Positions 51,408 to 60,304 of a stretch of DNA of 64,000 bases are shown here, piece after piece. Under the pieces are notes generated by a model. That model made no database searches. It worked only from the letters and a program-made list of their open reading frames with translations, and was not told where the DNA came from. The stretch is from Actinokineospora globicatena (lineage in GTDB: Bacteria > Actinomycetota > Actinomycetes > Mycobacteriales > Pseudonocardiaceae): assembly GCF_024171945.1 (NCBI RefSeq), contig NZ_JAMTCR010000005.1, positions 1 to 64,000 of the forward strand. Reading direction: 5' to 3'. How positions within the stretch are numbered: position 1 is the first letter of the stretch; each line of letters starts with the position of its first letter. The translations under genes were made by a program, and so were the position numbers.

Positions 51408-53804
51408 CTAGCGGCGGTTGATGGTGTGGCGGGTGGGGGGTGCGGTCATCGGGTCCTCCGGCCAGCGGTGTTTGGGGTAGCGGCCGCGGAGTTCGGAGCG
51501 GACCTGGTGGTAGCTACCCGCCCAGAACGAGGTCAGGTCGGCGGTCACCGCGACGGGGCGACCGGCGGGGGAGAGCAGGTGCAGCACCACGGGGACCTTG
51601 CCGTCGACCACCGTGGGGCTCGTCGTCCAGCCGAACACCTCCTGGACCTTCACCGGTAGCGCGGGGGTCTCGCCCGAGTAGTCGAGCTTGATCATCGAGC
51701 CGGACGGGACCTCCACCCGTTCGGGGACCAGGTCCGCCAGGCGACCGGCCTGCGGCCAGGGCAGCAGGCCGCGCAGGGCCGCCGTCATGTCGATCCGGCC
51801 CAGGTCGGCGCGGTTCCTGGCGGTGCCGATCCACTGCTGGGCCGTGGCCACGAGGTCGTCGTCGGTCACCGCGGGCCAGGGTGGGCCGAGGACGCGGTGC
51901 ACCAGCGCCAACCGGTCCCGCAGGGTCGACGCCGATGGGGAGAAGCGCACCAGGTCGAGGCCCTCGCGTCGCAGACCCTCCAGGATCGCCTCCCGGACCG
52001 CGGACGTGGGTGGGTTCCGCAGTGGCCGCTCCCGCAGCACGATCGCGCCCAGCCTGCGCACCGAGCGGGCGACCACGTCGCCGTCGGCCCAGGTCACCTC
52101 GTCGCCCTCGACCAGCAGCGGTGCCGCCGCGCTGACCGCCAGGGCCTCGTCCGCGCGCGCCGCCAGCCGGATCCGGCCGTGCGGGTCGCCGGGGCGCCGC
52201 TCGGCGACCGCCACCGCGAGCCACTCCGGGGCGCCGAGGCCACCGGGGGCCTCCACCGCGGTGCCGTTGACCATCAGGTACACCGTCGACCCGGGGGAGC
52301 GGCGCCTGGCCAGGCGTTCCGGGTGCGCGAGGGCCACCACGAGCGCCGGGTCGACCCGCGACCGGGCGGGCCCCGGCACCAGCGCGGTCAGGCGCTCGAC
52401 CTCGCGCCGCCACCGCCCCGGGTTGGCGCGCAGTGCCCGCAGCGCGGCCTCCAGGTCGACGTCGGTGGCCAGCGTGTCGTCGTCGAGGACGGCCACGACC
52501 TCGGCGGTGGCCTTCGCGCCCAGCTCAGCTGCGCCGTCGAGCAGGGCGCGGGCCAGCCGGGGGTGCAGGCCGAGCCGGGCCATCGCGCGGCCCCGGTCGG
52601 TCACCCCGCCGTCGACCAGCGCGCCCAGTGCGGTCAGCGTCTCCCGCCCAGCCGCGAGCGGACCGGCCGGAGGTGCGTCCCACCAGCGCAAACCTGATCC
52701 ATCCGGTGTTCCCCAGCACGCGAGCTCCAGCGCCAGCCTGGTGAGATCGGCCGTGCGGATCTCGGGCTCCGGGTACCTCGGCAACGTCGCGTGCTCGTTC
52801 TCCGGCCAACACCGGTAGACCCACCCTGGTGCTTCACGCCCAGCGCGTCCCGCGCGCTGCTCCGCTACCGCCGCAGATACCCGTACCGTCGTCAGTCCGG
52901 CCATTCCGCGCCGGTGGTCGACGCGCGGTACCCGAGACTGCCCGGCGTCTACGACGATTCGCACGCCCGGCACCGTCAGGCTTGACTCAGCTACCGCCGT
53001 CGATAGCACTACCCGTCGACGTTGACCCTGTCGGAGCGCGGCGTCCTGGTCAGCACTAGCGAGTCTGCCGTGCAGGGGGAGCACGTCAGCGTCAACGCCG
53101 CGCAGTGCGTCAGCGACCCGTCGGATCTCGGCAGCGCCAGGGAGGAAAACCAGCACGTCACCTTCGCGGTCGGTTAGAGCACTGTGGACGGTCCGCGACA
53201 CGCACTGCTCTAGGCGTTCACCGCGCATAGGCGGGTTGTAGAAGACATCAACCGGGTAGGTCCGCGCCTCCACCCGCACGACCGGGGCATCGCCGAGCAG
53301 CGCCGCGAGCGTGTCGGAGGCGACCGTGGCACTGGTAGCGAGCAACCGCAGGTCGGGTCGGAGGCCGTCCCGAGCGTCCAACAGCAGCGCCAGCAGCAGG
53401 TCGGCGTCCAGGTGGCGCTCGTGGCACTCGTCGAGCAGGACCGTGTCCACACCGGACAGCTCCGGGTCGTTCTGCAAGCGGCGCACCAACAAGCCGGAGG
53501 TGACCACCTCGATCCTGGTGTCCCGCGAGACCTTGCGGTCACCACGCACCGAGTAGCCCACCGTGCGCCCGACAGGCTCACCGAGCAGGGACGCCATCCG
53601 CGACGCGGCAGCCCTAGCGGCGAGTCTGCGCGGCTCGGCCACGACAACCTTGCCGGTTTCCGCTAGCGCCAACGGCACGAGCGTGGTCTTGCCGGTACCC
53701 GGGGGCGCTACCAACACCGCCACGCCGTGGTCGGTCACCGTTCGGGTGATCTCGGCCAACGCGGCGCGGACCGGCAGGTCGGGTAGTTCTCTCGGGAGCA
53801 CCAC
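51408..53804 (-). CDS. hrpB: ATP-dependent helicase HrpB
   Basis: 798-residue DEAH-type helicase. Motifs: Walker A 'APPGTGKTTLV', DExH box 'DECHERHLDAD' (unusually D-E-C-H, normal for HrpB), 'LLATSATVAS' and the C-terminal helicase motif 'QRAGRAGREAPGWVYR'. The HrpB C-terminal domain ends 'LRGRYPKHRWPEDP'. Role unclear in most bacteria. Codon usage changes inside the gene: the 5' third (about 52950-53790) is weakly biased and rich in CTAG, the rest strongly biased. Confidence 0.95.
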   Translation of the reverse strand: MVLPRELPDLPVRAALAEITRTVTDHGVAVLVAPPGTGKTTLVPLALAETGKVVVAEPRRLAARAAASRMASLLGEPVGRTVGYSVRGDRKVSRDTRIEVVTSGLLVRRLQNDPELSGVDTVLLDECHERHLDADLLLALLLDARDGLRPDLRLLATSATVASDTLAALLGDAPVVRVEARTYPVDVFYNPPMRGERLEQCVSRTVHSALTDREGDVLVFLPGAAEIRRVADALRGVDADVLPLHGRLASADQDAALRQGQRRRVVLSTAVAESSLTVPGVRIVVDAGQSRVPRVDHRRGMAGLTTVRVSAAVAEQRAGRAGREAPGWVYRCWPENEHATLPRYPEPEIRTADLTRLALELACWGTPDGSGLRWWDAPPAGPLAAGRETLTALGALVDGGVTDRGRAMARLGLHPRLARALLDGAAELGAKATAEVVAVLDDDTLATDVDLEAALRALRANPGRWRREVERLTALVPGPARSRVDPALVVALAHPERLARRRSPGSTVYLMVNGTAVEAPGGLGAPEWLAVAVAERRPGDPHGRIRLAARADEALAVSAAAPLLVEGDEVTWADGDVVARSVRRLGAIVLRERPLRNPPTSAVREAILEGLRREGLDLVRFSPSASTLRDRLALVHRVLGPPWPAVTDDDLVATAQQWIGTARNRADLGRIDMTAALRGLLPWPQAGRLADLVPERVEVPSGSMIKLDYSGETPALPVKVQEVFGWTTSPTVVDGKVPVVLHLLSPAGRPVAVTADLTSFWAGSYHQVRSELRGRYPKHRWPEDPMTAPPTRHTINRR

Positions 53805-53845
53805 ATCAGCTTCTCAGGTTGCGCTCAGCGTGCCCGAGTAACCTC

Positions 53846-54337
53846 GTGACCGTGACGAAAGGGACGGTGCTCGACGTCATCGGCACCCTGTTCCGGCTGG
53901 GGTTGGCCGGTGTGTGGCTGGTGTCCGGCTGGCTCAAGGTGAGCGACCCGAACCAGACCTTCATCGCCGTGCAGGCCTACGACGTGCTGCCCGGTGGCCT
54001 GGTCAGCGTGGTCGCCGCCGCGATGCCGTTCCTGGAACTCGCGCTCGGCGTGCTGCTGCTCGTCGGCCTCGGCACCCGGCTGACCGGGGTGCTGTCGGTG
54101 CTCGTGCTGCTGGCGTTCATCGCCGCGGTGGCGCAGTCCTGGGCCAGGGGGCTCAGCATCGACTGCGGCTGCTTCGGCGGCGGTGGCGCGGTGGCCGAGG
54201 GCGACACGCGGTACCCGGAGGAGATCGCCAGGGACATCGGGTTCCTGGTCATGGCGGTGTGGCTGGTCGTGCGGCCGCGCACCCGGCTTGCGCTCGACGG
54301 CCGCTTCGCGCGGCCCGCGGCGGAGCCGGTGGATTAA
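53846..54337 (+). CDS. MauE/DoxX-like membrane redox protein
   Basis: 163 residues with four transmembrane helices ('TLFRLGLAGVWLVSGWLKV', 'AAAMPFLELALGVLLLVGL', 'LTGVLSVLVLLAFIAAVAQ', 'DIGFLVMAVWLVV') and the motif 'SIDCGCFGGGG' with a C-G-C pair, as in MauE-type proteins that pass electrons in thiol-disulfide chemistry. It lies 15 bases before a membrane-anchored DsbA-like protein, a common actinobacterial pair. GTG 53846 or 53852 is the likely start. Confidence 0.87.
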   Translation: MTVTKGTVLDVIGTLFRLGLAGVWLVSGWLKVSDPNQTFIAVQAYDVLPGGLVSVVAAAMPFLELALGVLLLVGLGTRLTGVLSVLVLLAFIAAVAQSWARGLSIDCGCFGGGGAVAEGDTRYPEEIARDIGFLVMAVWLVVRPRTRLALDGRFARPAAEPVD

Positions 54338-54352
54338 CGGAGAGGCGTACAG

Positions 54353-55192
54353 GTGGGCGGAGCGGAACGCAGCGCGCGCAAGCGGCGGCAGAACCAGACC
54401 GGCGGGTCGCCGAAGGGCGCCACGTCGGTCAAGAGCGCGCCCGCCGGGCGCAAGGCGAGCCCGGTCGCGGCCGCCAGGCAGAGCGGCGGCAGCCGGAACG
54501 CGATCGTCATCGGCGTGGTCGTCGTGGTCATCATCGCCGCGGCCGTCATCGGCGGGGTGATCTACACCAACAGCAAGAAGGACGCCACCGCCGACGCCAC
54601 CATCGCGCCCAAGACGGTGAGCCTGTCCGTCCCGGTAACCAGGGACGGCGCCGTCGTGGTGGTCGGCAAGACCGACGCCAAGGCCACCATCGACGTCTAC
54701 GAGGACTTCCTCTGCCCGGCCTGCCGCTCCTTCGAGGACACCTACGCCGCGCAGATCGAGACCAAGCTCGCCGACGGCTCCCTCAAGGTCCGCTTCCACA
54801 TGCTCAACATGCTCAACGACCGCTCGGACCCGGCGGGTTACTCGACTGACTCGGCGAACGCCGCGCTGCTCGCCGCCGACGAGGGCAAGTTCCTCGCCTT
54901 CCACAAGAGCCTCTTCGCCAACCAGCCGGAAGAGGGCGCCCGCGGCTGGACGAAGGACCAGCTCATCACCCTGGGCACCTCCCTCGGCCTGACCTCCCAG
55001 TCCTTCACCGACGGCGTCCGCACCGGCAAGTACGACCAGCAGATCACCGACGCCTTCAACCAGGTCCGCGCCACCGACTACCTGCAGCAGGACTACAACG
55101 GCCAGAAGGCGTTCGGCACCCCGACCCTCGCGGCCAACAACAAGATCATCGACACCAGCGACGCCAACTGGCTGAACAACCTCACCAAGTAG
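54353..55192 (+). CDS. membrane-anchored DsbA-like thioredoxin-fold protein
   Basis: 279 residues. Basic N-terminus, one transmembrane anchor (about 48-71, 'AIVIGVVVVVIIAAAVIGGV') and an extracytoplasmic DsbA-type domain with active site C-P-A-C in 'YEDFLCPACRSFE' and cis-Pro loop 'FGTPTLAANN'. It is predicted to form or isomerise disulfides in exported proteins, re-oxidised perhaps by the MauE-like neighbour. GTG 54353 has GGAGAGG upstream. Confidence 0.92.
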   Translation: MGGAERSARKRRQNQTGGSPKGATSVKSAPAGRKASPVAAARQSGGSRNAIVIGVVVVVIIAAAVIGGVIYTNSKKDATADATIAPKTVSLSVPVTRDGAVVVVGKTDAKATIDVYEDFLCPACRSFEDTYAAQIETKLADGSLKVRFHMLNMLNDRSDPAGYSTDSANAALLAADEGKFLAFHKSLFANQPEEGARGWTKDQLITLGTSLGLTSQSFTDGVRTGKYDQQITDAFNQVRATDYLQQDYNGQKAFGTPTLAANNKIIDTSDANWLNNLTK

Positions 55193-55270
55193 GTCGGCAG
55201 GGCTTCGGCATCGTCGTCGAAGAGACCCAGCGGCGGGCCGGGCCTTGGCTGGAAGCGGGGCTGGTGGTGA

Positions 55271-56542
55271 CTAGTTCCAGGTCAGGCCGGGGATGGGGCT
55301 GTCGCCGTCGGTCCAGCGGGTGAGGCGTTTGGCCTTGCCGGTGTCGGTGCGGGGGAGGGTGCCGGGGGCGAGCACGTGGACGTCGCAGGTGAGGCCGAGG
55401 CGCTCGCGGAGGGTGGCGGTGAGGGCGGTGGTCACCGGGGCGGGGTCGATGTCCGATCGGGACTCCACCGCGACCCGCAGCTCGGGGCGGGCGGGGACGC
55501 GCCGGTCCTCGACCACCAGGTAGTGCGGGCTGAGCCGGGCGTCGGCCAGCAGCACCGCCTCGATCTCGGTGGGGAACACGTTGACCCCCCGGATGACCAG
55601 CATGTCGTCGGTGCGCCCGAGCAGCTTCGACATCCGGTACGGGCTGTCCGGCGTCGGCGGCGTCAGGGTGGCCACGTCGCCGGTGCGGTAGCGCAGCAGC
55701 GGCATGCCCGTCTTCGTCAGCGTCGTGAACACCAGCTCACCCGGGGTCCCGTCCGGCACCGGCTCCCCCTCGGCGTCGACGCACTCCGGGTGGAAGTGGT
55801 CATCGGCGATGTTGAGCAGCCCCCCGGAGTCGAGCGCCTCGCACGCCACACCCGGCCCGATGACCTCGGACAACCCGTAGATGTCCAGCGCGCGGATGCC
55901 CAGCAGCCCCTCGATCTGCACCCGCATCTCCTCGGTCCACGGCTCCGCCCCGAACAACCCCACCCGCAGGCTGTTCGGCGCCCCGCCCAGCGCCTCACCC
56001 AGGTGGATGGCGTAGGACGGTGTGCAGGTCAGCACGTCCGGCCGCAGGTCCTGGATCAGCCGCACCTGCCGCTCGGTCATCCCGCCCGACAGCGGCACCA
56101 CCGTCGCCCCCAGCCGCACCGCGCCGTGGTGGATGCCCAGCCCGCCGGTGAACAGCCCGTACCCGTACGCGTTGTGCACCACGCTGCGGCTGGTCACCCC
56201 GGCCCCGGCCAGCGCCCGCGCCACGACCTCCGCCCAGATCTCCAGGTCCCCCGCGGTGTAGGGCACCAACGTCGGCCGCCCACCGGTCCCCGACGACCCG
56301 TGCACGCACACAACGTCATCAGCGTCCACCGCCCGCAACCCGTACGGGTAGTGGTCCCACAGGTCCCGCTTGCTGATCGTGGGCAACCGCCGCAGACTCC
56401 CCAGGTCGACGTCACCCCCATCGGTCACCCCGCAGTCCCGCAGCCGCTGCCCCTGCACACCCCCAGCGGCCAACAACCGGTCCACCAACCTACGCAACCG
56501 GTCGAGCCGCAGCCCGACCCCCAACACCTCACCAGCGGTCAT
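55271..56542 (-). CDS. phenylacetate-CoA ligase-like (PaaK) adenylate-forming enzyme
   Basis: 423-residue AMP-forming acyl-CoA ligase. Family motifs: 'HGSSGTGGRPTLVPYT' (P-loop), 'NAYGYGLFTGGLG', 'YGLSEVIGPGVACE', 'LRYRTGDVATL' and 'GRTDDMLVIRGVNVFPTEIE', the last being the PaaK-type hinge. Acid substrate unknown: phenylacetate or another aryl acid. No other paa genes are nearby. The 3' end of the gene (about 55271-55470) is G-rich on the + strand. Confidence 0.9.
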   Translation of the reverse strand: MTAGEVLGVGLRLDRLRRLVDRLLAAGGVQGQRLRDCGVTDGGDVDLGSLRRLPTISKRDLWDHYPYGLRAVDADDVVCVHGSSGTGGRPTLVPYTAGDLEIWAEVVARALAGAGVTSRSVVHNAYGYGLFTGGLGIHHGAVRLGATVVPLSGGMTERQVRLIQDLRPDVLTCTPSYAIHLGEALGGAPNSLRVGLFGAEPWTEEMRVQIEGLLGIRALDIYGLSEVIGPGVACEALDSGGLLNIADDHFHPECVDAEGEPVPDGTPGELVFTTLTKTGMPLLRYRTGDVATLTPPTPDSPYRMSKLLGRTDDMLVIRGVNVFPTEIEAVLLADARLSPHYLVVEDRRVPARPELRVAVESRSDIDPAPVTTALTATLRERLGLTCDVHVLAPGTLPRTDTGKAKRLTRWTDGDSPIPGLTWN

Positions 56543-56667
56543 CCCCCCGGTCTAACACCCCAACACCCCCGGCGGAAGCCCCAACCCACCCCCCGATTTC
56601 ACCCCCACCCACCCGGTGTTGTAACGTATGCGCAGCACGCCGGGGAGTTAACCGGTGCTGCTGGTTC

Positions 56668-56743
<76 letters not shown>

Positions 56744-56746
56744 GGC

Positions 56747-56782
56747 AAAAGGCCGCTTTCCCATCGTGGAAAGCGGCCTTTT
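56747..56782. terminator. terminator between tRNA-Ala and int
   Basis: AAAAGGCCGCTTTCC, loop CATCGT, GGAAAGCGGCCTTTT: a perfect 15-bp stem with A-tract and T-tract, so it can terminate both the tRNA and the convergent int transcript. Confidence 0.9.
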
Positions 56783-56807
56783 GACGACAGTTCTGACGAC
56801 AACCGCC

Positions 56808-58079
56808 TCAGCCGGTCTCATCGTCGTTAAAGAACCCGCTCAGCGTCTCCACCGCGTCCCGCTGCACAGCGTCGATCACCTCGATGTAGATGCTCGTCGT
56901 GACCGCCACCGAGCTGTGCCGCAAGATCCTCCGCACCGTAGCCGCGTCCACCCCCATCGTGAACAGCAGCGTTGCGCACGAGTGCCGCAGGTCGTGCACC
57001 CGGACCTGACGCACCTCCGCCCGCTGGCACAGAGTCGCGAACATCCTGTTCACGTTGCGCGGCTCGATCGGCCCACCCAACGCCGTCGTGAACACCAGGC
57101 CGGTGTCCTTCCAATCCTTGCCAGCAGCGAAGCGCTCCTCAAGCTGCTGCTTCCGATGCGCCCGCAGGATCACCACCAACGGCTTGGGCAGCGGGATGGT
57201 CGCGTACGACGCGTCCGTCTTGACGTCTTCGAGCTTGAGCTGCCCATTCACCCGGTACAAAGCGAACCGGACGGTCACCTCCCCAGCCTCAAGGTCGACA
57301 TCGTCCCAGTGCAGGCCCAACGCCTCACCACGCCGCAGACCGATCGCCAGAGCCACAGCCCACAACGCGTAGAGCCGATGCAGTCTCGCCTGCGCCAGGA
57401 GCAGCTTCGCTTCCAGCTCGGTGAACGCCCGAACCTTGCGACCACCAGTCGTCTTCAGTTTCACCAAGCGCGCAACATTGCGCGGCAACAACTCCTCATC
57501 AACGGCATCCTGAAGCGCCGCCCGCAACACCCGCAAGAGATGCTGAATCGACGGCCCTGACAGGAAATCCTCACAACACACTGAAGGCTTCTTGGCGCAG
57601 CACCGAGCAGCAAGACGAGGATTCGAGGCCCGCTTGACGTCCTTCTCCTGGGCGCAGCATTGGCAGATCTTGCCAATGCGACTCAACCACGCACGAACCT
57701 GCGGTGCCGCGAGCGCCTTGAGCTTGTGCTTCCCGATGCCAGGAATGATGTGCAGCCGGATAGCCCCTTCATAGGTGACATATGTCGTCTCGCGGATAGC
57801 AGGCTTGGCGACTTCCCTCAGCCAGTACGTCATGTAGTCAGCGACCGTGGTAGTCGTCGTGGCCACCGGCAGCCCCCGCACCACCCGGTCCTGAAGCTTG
57901 ATCACCTGGGCGTGGCAAGCGTCCCAGGTGTCGGCGTACACGCTGACACGCTTCCAGTTGCCGTCCGGTGTCGGGACGAACACCTTGCCTTCGTACCGCC
58001 CGTCCTTCCGCGCGTAGATCGTCCCTTCGCCGTTGACGTTCCGCTTCGCAGCCCGACGACCTTCGCCCTTGCTGGTCAT
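56808..58079 (-). CDS. int: tyrosine recombinase/integrase of the AICE
   Basis: 423-residue phage-type integrase for site-specific insertion into the tRNA-Ala 3' end. Arg in 'AIGLRRGEALGLHWDDVDL', the H-x-L-R-H box 'VRVHDLRHSCATLLF', second His 'RRILRHSSVAVTTSIYIEV' with the nucleophile Tyr. The N-terminal arm-binding region 'GEGTIYARKDGRYEG' is typical. Odd: an insertion near residues 138-170 with eight Cys in three groups ('ICQCCAQE', 'ARCCAKK', 'VCCEDF'), probably metal-binding. ATG 58079 overlaps the xis stop (TGATG); GTG 58082 is possible. Confidence 0.94.
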   Translation of the reverse strand: MTSKGEGRRAAKRNVNGEGTIYARKDGRYEGKVFVPTPDGNWKRVSVYADTWDACHAQVIKLQDRVVRGLPVATTTTTVADYMTYWLREVAKPAIRETTYVTYEGAIRLHIIPGIGKHKLKALAAPQVRAWLSRIGKICQCCAQEKDVKRASNPRLAARCCAKKPSVCCEDFLSGPSIQHLLRVLRAALQDAVDEELLPRNVARLVKLKTTGGRKVRAFTELEAKLLLAQARLHRLYALWAVALAIGLRRGEALGLHWDDVDLEAGEVTVRFALYRVNGQLKLEDVKTDASYATIPLPKPLVVILRAHRKQQLEERFAAGKDWKDTGLVFTTALGGPIEPRNVNRMFATLCQRAEVRQVRVHDLRHSCATLLFTMGVDAATVRRILRHSSVAVTTSIYIEVIDAVQRDAVETLSGFFNDDETG

Positions 58080-58270
58080 CACGCCGCCTCGCTGATCAAG
58101 TTGGACAGGTAGTCGTCAAAGGACTCTCGAATAACGCGCCTACTGCGCCCAATCTGTACCGACCGCACGTGGCCATCCCAGATCAGCCGATACACGGTCC
58201 ACCTGCTCACCATCATCAAATCCGCCGCCTGTTGGACTGTGATCAGGCGCGCGTTGCTCGTCTCGCTCAT
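58079..58270 (-). CDS. xis: excisionase, HTH (AlpA/MerR-like)
   Basis: 63-residue DNA-binding protein: 'LITVQQAADLMMVSRWTVYRLIWDGHVRSVQIGRSRRVIRES' is the helix-turn-helix plus wing of excisionase-family proteins (described here in pieces: helix 'VQQAADLMMVSRWTVYRLI', wing 'GRSRRV'). Coupled to int by TGATG. Expected to direct integrase toward excision. The start ATG 58270 lies 16 bases after the rep stop codon, so rep, xis and int likely share a transcript. Confidence 0.88.
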   Translation of the reverse strand: MSETSNARLITVQQAADLMMVSRWTVYRLIWDGHVRSVQIGRSRRVIRESFDDYLSNLISEAA

Positions 58271-58286
58271 CGGTTCCCCCGGGTGG

Positions 58287-59888
58287 TCAAGCGGCTAGGT
58301 ATCGAGTTGCTGAAACTTCGGGGGCACCCGGTGGACCTTGTGCCGCCAGCAATGCCCGCTCGTACTCGGCCCGCCAGGTAACCCGTTCCGCGATGGCGCG
58401 CATGATGAGGTGATCCCGGGGTGGTGCGTTGCGGTCTCCGGGTGCGAGCTTGCGCCAGACCAGCGCCAAGGTGTCTCGTGCCTGTTTGACGATGCCGGCC
58501 GCTGCCAGCGTGTCTGCCACGAACGCCGACCGGTCGGCCCGGTGTTCGGTGAGGGTCTTGCCCGACCACTTCCGTGACACCAGTACACGCCGACCAGGCA
58601 GGCCGAGGGTGGTGCGGCGATGGGCGCGGCCCTTGCAGTGCCCCGGGGTGGTCCTAGAGGTGGCTCCGAGAGGTTGGACGCCGTAGAGGAGCCATACCGC
58701 GCAGCGTGGCGAGCAGGGAGTCACTGCCAGTTCTGCGTGGAGCCGGTCGTGGTGGTCGCGTTGAGTGTGGGTGTCGGCCTGGACCACCTCACCCGTTGAT
58801 TTGGTGAGGTATTTGGTCAGGTAGCCGATGTGGCGTCCTGCTTCCTCTGTGCCGCCGAGGATGCCTTTGGAGTGCACTTGTGGTCCGAAGGTGGCCACGT
58901 GTGCCGGAGCGTCGACCTGGTCGAGCGCGTCGGCCCAGGTGGTGAGCGGTTTCCGCGTCTCCGGATCGACGAATCCGGTCGTGTCCGGGGACCACACAGG
59001 CAGGTGACTGTCGACGTAGACCAGGTGGTCGTGGGCGGGCCACCACACTTGCAGGTAGGTCGCGGCGGTGACCTGGCGCAGCACCTCGTGCGACACAGTG
59101 CCCCGGAACGCAGCGTGCAGATGTGGTGCCGCTCGTCGCTGGGGTTCGACGGTGGCGAAGTACTGCACGTCCCAGCCGACGACGCGGCGGAGGTTCTGCC
59201 ACCAGCGATCGATCAGTGAGGCGAAGTGCACCGCGTCCCGGGCCGCGCGCCGGTAGTCATACCGATCCGGGTTCACTGGGGAGCCATCGGAGCGGACAGG
59301 CCCATAGGTGTCACAGGTGAGGGTCACGAACATCGAGGGCCGGAACCCACCTGCGTACTCACGGCCCACGGTGCGCTTCTCCACCCGCCGCCGAGGCAGA
59401 TTCGGGGCATCCTGACGCCTCTTGGTCGACCGCGTGGGTGCGCGTTTGCCTGCTCCCTCGGGGTTGGGCAACCGGCCACGCACCCCGAGCTGGTGGAGTT
59501 CAGCGTCTACCGACCGGATCTCCTCCCGCAGATCGTCCGCGTCCGATCCCGATGAAATCTGGTACTCAGCGACGAGATCAGCGCGCCGCTCCACCAGGGT
59601 CCGATGTTCGCCGGTGGGCTCGCTGGCAGCGGTGACGGGCTCTTTGGTGAGATGCCAACCTTCCCGGCACTGGGTCATCCGTAGTGACCGAGCCTTGCGA
59701 GCGCAGGGCAGGCAGATGGATTCCACTGTGGAGCCACACGGGACACCGATGTAGTTGATCGCGCCTGTGCTGGGGTCGGTGGTTTCCATGGTGAACGGCT
59801 GGACGCACACGCCGTGCTGTTCGGCGGTGCTGCGGATGACGTCTGTGGCGAGTGGTCCCCGGTGCAGGGGTGTGACGTTGGCCGTCAT
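58287..59888 (-). CDS. replication initiator protein (RepSA-like, HUH)
   Basis: 533-residue rolling-circle initiator. An N-terminal Cys pair ('ICLPCARKA') may bind zinc. The replication domain has the HUH motif 'APHLHAAFRG' near residue 250 and the catalytic-Tyr helix 'HIGYLTKYLTKSTGE' near residue 360. The length and the 'FVTLTCDTYGPV' strand match Rep proteins of pSAM2-type elements. It should nick a double-strand origin after excision. The start overlaps the stop of the 139-residue gene upstream (ATGA type). Confidence 0.9.
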   Translation of the reverse strand: MTANVTPLHRGPLATDVIRSTAEQHGVCVQPFTMETTDPSTGAINYIGVPCGSTVESICLPCARKARSLRMTQCREGWHLTKEPVTAASEPTGEHRTLVERRADLVAEYQISSGSDADDLREEIRSVDAELHQLGVRGRLPNPEGAGKRAPTRSTKRRQDAPNLPRRRVEKRTVGREYAGGFRPSMFVTLTCDTYGPVRSDGSPVNPDRYDYRRAARDAVHFASLIDRWWQNLRRVVGWDVQYFATVEPQRRAAPHLHAAFRGTVSHEVLRQVTAATYLQVWWPAHDHLVYVDSHLPVWSPDTTGFVDPETRKPLTTWADALDQVDAPAHVATFGPQVHSKGILGGTEEAGRHIGYLTKYLTKSTGEVVQADTHTQRDHHDRLHAELAVTPCSPRCAVWLLYGVQPLGATSRTTPGHCKGRAHRRTTLGLPGRRVLVSRKWSGKTLTEHRADRSAFVADTLAAAGIVKQARDTLALVWRKLAPGDRNAPPRDHLIMRAIAERVTWRAEYERALLAAQGPPGAPEVSATRYLAA

Positions 59889-60304
59889 GTGGTCGCCACG
59901 GCGTGAGCGCGGAGCCAGTCCAGGACCCAGTCACCGATCCTGGTGCGGTCGACGCCGATGACGTGCTCTTCGGCCAGTGGCGCGACGAGGGATGCCTGGG
60001 TGCCGTCCTGGAGGCGCCCGAACAGCATGGCCTTGGGCTGCTGGGGGTCGTCCTCGATCTCCAAGCACGCCGAGGTGCCTGCGAGGGTGTCCCACCAGGC
60101 GAGCAGTCGCAGGCAGGAGAGCGGCAGGTCCCCGCAGACGTAGATCTCCACGCGACCGGGTCCTAGGTCGGTGGTGAACACGTCGATGCTGGCCACCGAC
60201 AGTTCGGGGTGGCGTTCGACGTGGTGACGGGCGGCCTGTGCGAGCCGGGGCAGTTCGGCCCAGATGTCGACGCGGGCCGGGCGGGTATCGAGTGTGGCGG
60301 TCAT
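59885..60304 (-). CDS. hypothetical AICE protein
   Basis: 139 residues, no family recognised. Alternating hydrophobic strands ('RVEIYVCGDLPLSCLRLLAWW') and acidic segments suggest a small alpha/beta cytoplasmic protein. It is locked between tra and rep by 4-base overlaps on both sides (60301-60304 and 59885-59888), so the three are one translational unit. A role in replication or transfer control is inference. Confidence 0.75.
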   Translation of the reverse strand: MTATLDTRPARVDIWAELPRLAQAARHHVERHPELSVASIDVFTTDLGPGRVEIYVCGDLPLSCLRLLAWWDTLAGTSACLEIEDDPQQPKAMLFGRLQDGTQASLVAPLAEEHVIGVDRTRIGDWVLDWLRAHAVATT

